Source: CAYVSP01 sp964453655 (lineage in GTDB: Bacteria > Patescibacteriota > Saccharimonadia > Saccharimonadales > CAYVSP01). Taken from it: a DNA stretch of 33,113 bases. Positions 31,627 to 33,113 of this stretch are shown here, in pieces; the stretch's first letter is position 1; each line of letters begins with the position of its first letter. Under the pieces are notes generated by a model, which saw only the letters and a program-made list of their open reading frames with translations, did no database searches and was not told the DNA's origin. The position numbers were made by a program, and so were the translations under genes. The DNA is taken from assembly GCA_964453655.1 (NCBI GenBank), contig CAYVSP010000007.1:1-33113 (forward strand). Direction: 5' to 3'.

Positions 31627-32421
31627 TTAGCTAATGCTTTCAAATACGGCAGTAGTTAGCGCTTCAAAAGGCTTATCGGCATTTTGAAGCCACCAAACAC
31701 TAATGTAAGCAGCTGTTTTTAAGCGCCAAATGGGAATATCTTTTAAGAGTTTAGTGATACTCACGTTGCCCTCTACGGCCACTAATATATGCTCAAGATG
31801 TTTGGTTATAAGGTTGATACGATGCTTACTGCTAAGTTCGTGCAAAGCTTCTACTAGCTGCAATAAATCCATCCCAAAACGGATAGGCCGTGAATGGTTT
31901 AGCTGTTTGGCCAAAAGTTGTAGCTGGGCGACTGGTAGGACGATGCTAATTTTAGGATGGTCTAAAGCCATTTGGGGAGCTGACGTTATATAATCCACAG
32001 CATCTTTAGTAATAGTTAACGGCGACGAAGTTTTGTGAAGAAATTTTTCAATTAGAATGGCTGTTTCGCTGTTGCGCCCGAAATCACCGGCCAGCAACGT
32101 ACCATCTGACCAGTTGTCTAGTAAGAGTAATTCGTCCAAACCCTTTTGGCTGAAGCTGCCGCTTGGTGTGCTTGGTGCATATTCACCATGCTCAATGATT
32201 TGGCCGACCACTTTTTTTAGAACATCCGGCAGTAATACTTTTACTATGCCTATACCGGCTGCTTCGGTTGTTTGGTAGGCCTCCGCTGGGGCCGCAAAAC
32301 CATGAAGATTGCCACCAACAATCAAAAGTTTGCCGGCTTGCCTTTTATTCTCTGGGCGGCTCCAAATTAAGTCAGGAAAGAGCGGTTTATCAGTCTGTTT
32401 TTGCCAATAGGTATCTGCCAT
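31627..32421 (-). CDS. Degenerate NAD(P)H-hydrate dehydratase (YjeF C-domain)-like protein
   Basis: The N-terminal half matches the ribokinase-like fold of ADP/ATP-dependent NAD(P)HX dehydratase: AGKLLIVGGNLHGFAAPAEA, then TEAAGIGIVKVLLPD and LLAGDFGRNSE, corresponding to the GxGxG region. In active enzymes a T-P-H-x-G-E segment and a G-T-G-D-x-L-A-G box follow. Here the corresponding parts read VLPVAQLQLLAKQL and EGNVSITKLLKDI, so the nucleotide-binding and catalytic residues are not recognisable. The ending ALTTAVFESIS does match the family. At 264 residues it is near full domain length. It may be an inactive relative with another role. It overlaps the HAD phosphatase gene by 32 nt, so the two are coupled. 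Confidence 0.7.
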   Translation of the reverse strand: MADTYWQKQTDKPLFPDLIWSRPENKRQAGKLLIVGGNLHGFAAPAEAYQTTEAAGIGIVKVLLPDVLKKVVGQIIEHGEYAPSTPSGSFSQKGLDELLLLDNWSDGTLLAGDFGRNSETAILIEKFLHKTSSPLTITKDAVDYITSAPQMALDHPKISIVLPVAQLQLLAKQLNHSRPIRFGMDLLQLVEALHELSSKHRINLITKHLEHILVAVEGNVSITKLLKDIPIWRLKTAAYISVWWLQNADKPFEALTTAVFESIS

Positions 32422-33112
32422 TTTGTGCCTTTAATTCATAGACCATGTTTTTTCGTTCCACAACAATGTTCCATCGGTTTGCACGGGCATGCTCAAATAG
32501 CTTTTTGGTTGGATTAAATGCAATTGGTTTCGCTACCATCTCTAGCATATCTATATCGCCCTCGCTATCGCCTACCCCAAGACTGCCTTTGCGAGTAGTC
32601 CCGTGCTTCTCCATGAGTTGCTCCAGCAAGATATGCTTTCGTTCCACGACCTTTTGCTTATCACCTGTGAAACGCTGCCCGTCTCTTTCATGGATAACTC
32701 CAATGTAATCATCAAAACCGTAGTAACTAGCGATCTTTCCGACAATCTCGCTTTGAGAACCCGAGATTGCGAATAGCAAATAGTTTTTCTTCCTCAATTG
32801 CTTAATAAGATCGCGTGTGAATGTGTAGACCTGATCTTTGTACTCAGCGTATACCATCTCAACTGCTTTATCGAATTGCTCAGTATTCAAGCTTTCGAGC
32901 AACTGTTTATAAGCTTTGACGAGTTGAAGCTCGTAGTTCTTGAACGAGTCGGGTTTAAGGCGTCCTTTCCAAGCTTTGCGTGCTGATCTAAGAGATTCGT
33001 AAGCTTTAGGTTTCATATAGCCTCGCCGGCCAAGTGTATCTACGATAGCGTGATATAGCTGCCAGCGGATCAAGGTACCATCAATATCAAAAACAGCAAA
33101 CGGCTTTTTCAT
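32390..33112 (-). CDS. HAD-superfamily (SerB-like) phosphatase
   Basis: The Asp pair that forms the phospho-enzyme is in FDIDGTLI (Asp9, Asp11). Motif II is the Ser of LFAISGSQSE, the Lys of motif III lies in the region TGDKQKVVERKH, and motif IV is GVGDSEGDIDML. A helical cap domain sits between motifs I and II (about residues 15-100). This arrangement is typical of HAD subfamily IB enzymes such as phosphoserine phosphatase, but the substrate cannot be deduced. The ATG is the last full codon before the window end, so an upstream partner in the operon cannot be excluded. The 3' end overlaps the dehydratase-like gene. Confidence 0.88.
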   Translation of the reverse strand: MKKPFAVFDIDGTLIRWQLYHAIVDTLGRRGYMKPKAYESLRSARKAWKGRLKPDSFKNYELQLVKAYKQLLESLNTEQFDKAVEMVYAEYKDQVYTFTRDLIKQLRKKNYLLFAISGSQSEIVGKIASYYGFDDYIGVIHERDGQRFTGDKQKVVERKHILLEQLMEKHGTTRKGSLGVGDSEGDIDMLEMVAKPIAFNPTKKLFEHARANRWNIVVERKNMVYELKAQNGRYLLAKTD

Positions 33113-33113
33113 G

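Overview
The window looks like a piece of a chromosome from the Candidate Phyla Radiation (Patescibacteria), most likely a Saccharibacteria (TM7)-type organism. The reasons are gene content and architecture: a compact division/cell-wall cluster, a topoisomerase I without Cys4 zinc fingers, a sigma-region-4/HARE fusion, a sortase and a DUF3048 protein, very tight spacing, and many genes with poor or no Shine-Dalgarno. UGA is a normal stop (mraY, der), which argues against the recoded Gracilibacteria/Absconditabacteria. The taxonomic call is inference; no rRNA is present.

Layout. 1-4786 (+): tail of a division transpeptidase, then mraY, ftsW, murG and an ftsQ-like gene, overlapping or nearly touching. 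4787-5474: AT-rich stretch without a convincing gene but with inverted repeats. 5475-10095 (-): a glutaminase-like protein of animal type (EF-hand, glutaminase fold, ankyrins) that lacks the catalytic residues, a stand-alone copy of its ankyrin tail, an asparaginase, a sigma4-HARE regulator and an orphan. 10244-13615 (-): dprA, an unlisted 56-residue membrane protein and topA. 13635-14169 (+): a non-coding transcription unit with a near-consensus promoter, four helices in series, a 6S-like 3' domain and a perfect terminator hairpin. 14177-14695 (+): an orphan with a papain/transglutaminase-like His-Asp signature. 14692-20458 (-): histidine kinase, response regulator, rluB-type pseudouridine synthase, der and pth; two copies of a structured repeat sit in this run. 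20607-20683: tRNA-Glu(CUC). 20685-28389 (-): a membrane protein, gltX, DUF3048 protein, a second kinase/regulator pair, then umuD-umuC. 28565-30043 (+): PEGA/beta-propeller protein. 30099-31304 (-): sortase. 31501-31587: tRNA-Leu(CAA). 31627-33112 (-): degenerate NAD(P)HX-dehydratase-like protein and a HAD phosphatase.

How it fits together. Most genes are housekeeping (lipid II synthesis and septal wall assembly, tRNA charging, peptidyl-tRNA recycling, ribosome maturation, topology, DNA uptake). Around them lie envelope functions (sortase, DUF3048, PEGA) and two kinase/regulator pairs whose regulators have no DNA-binding domain. The strongest candidates for undescribed biology are the approximately 500-nt structured RNA at 13670-14169, the duplicated RNA-like element with a covarying base pair (15371-15488 and 17493-17622), and two 'enzymes' that have lost their catalytic residues (glutaminase and UmuD).
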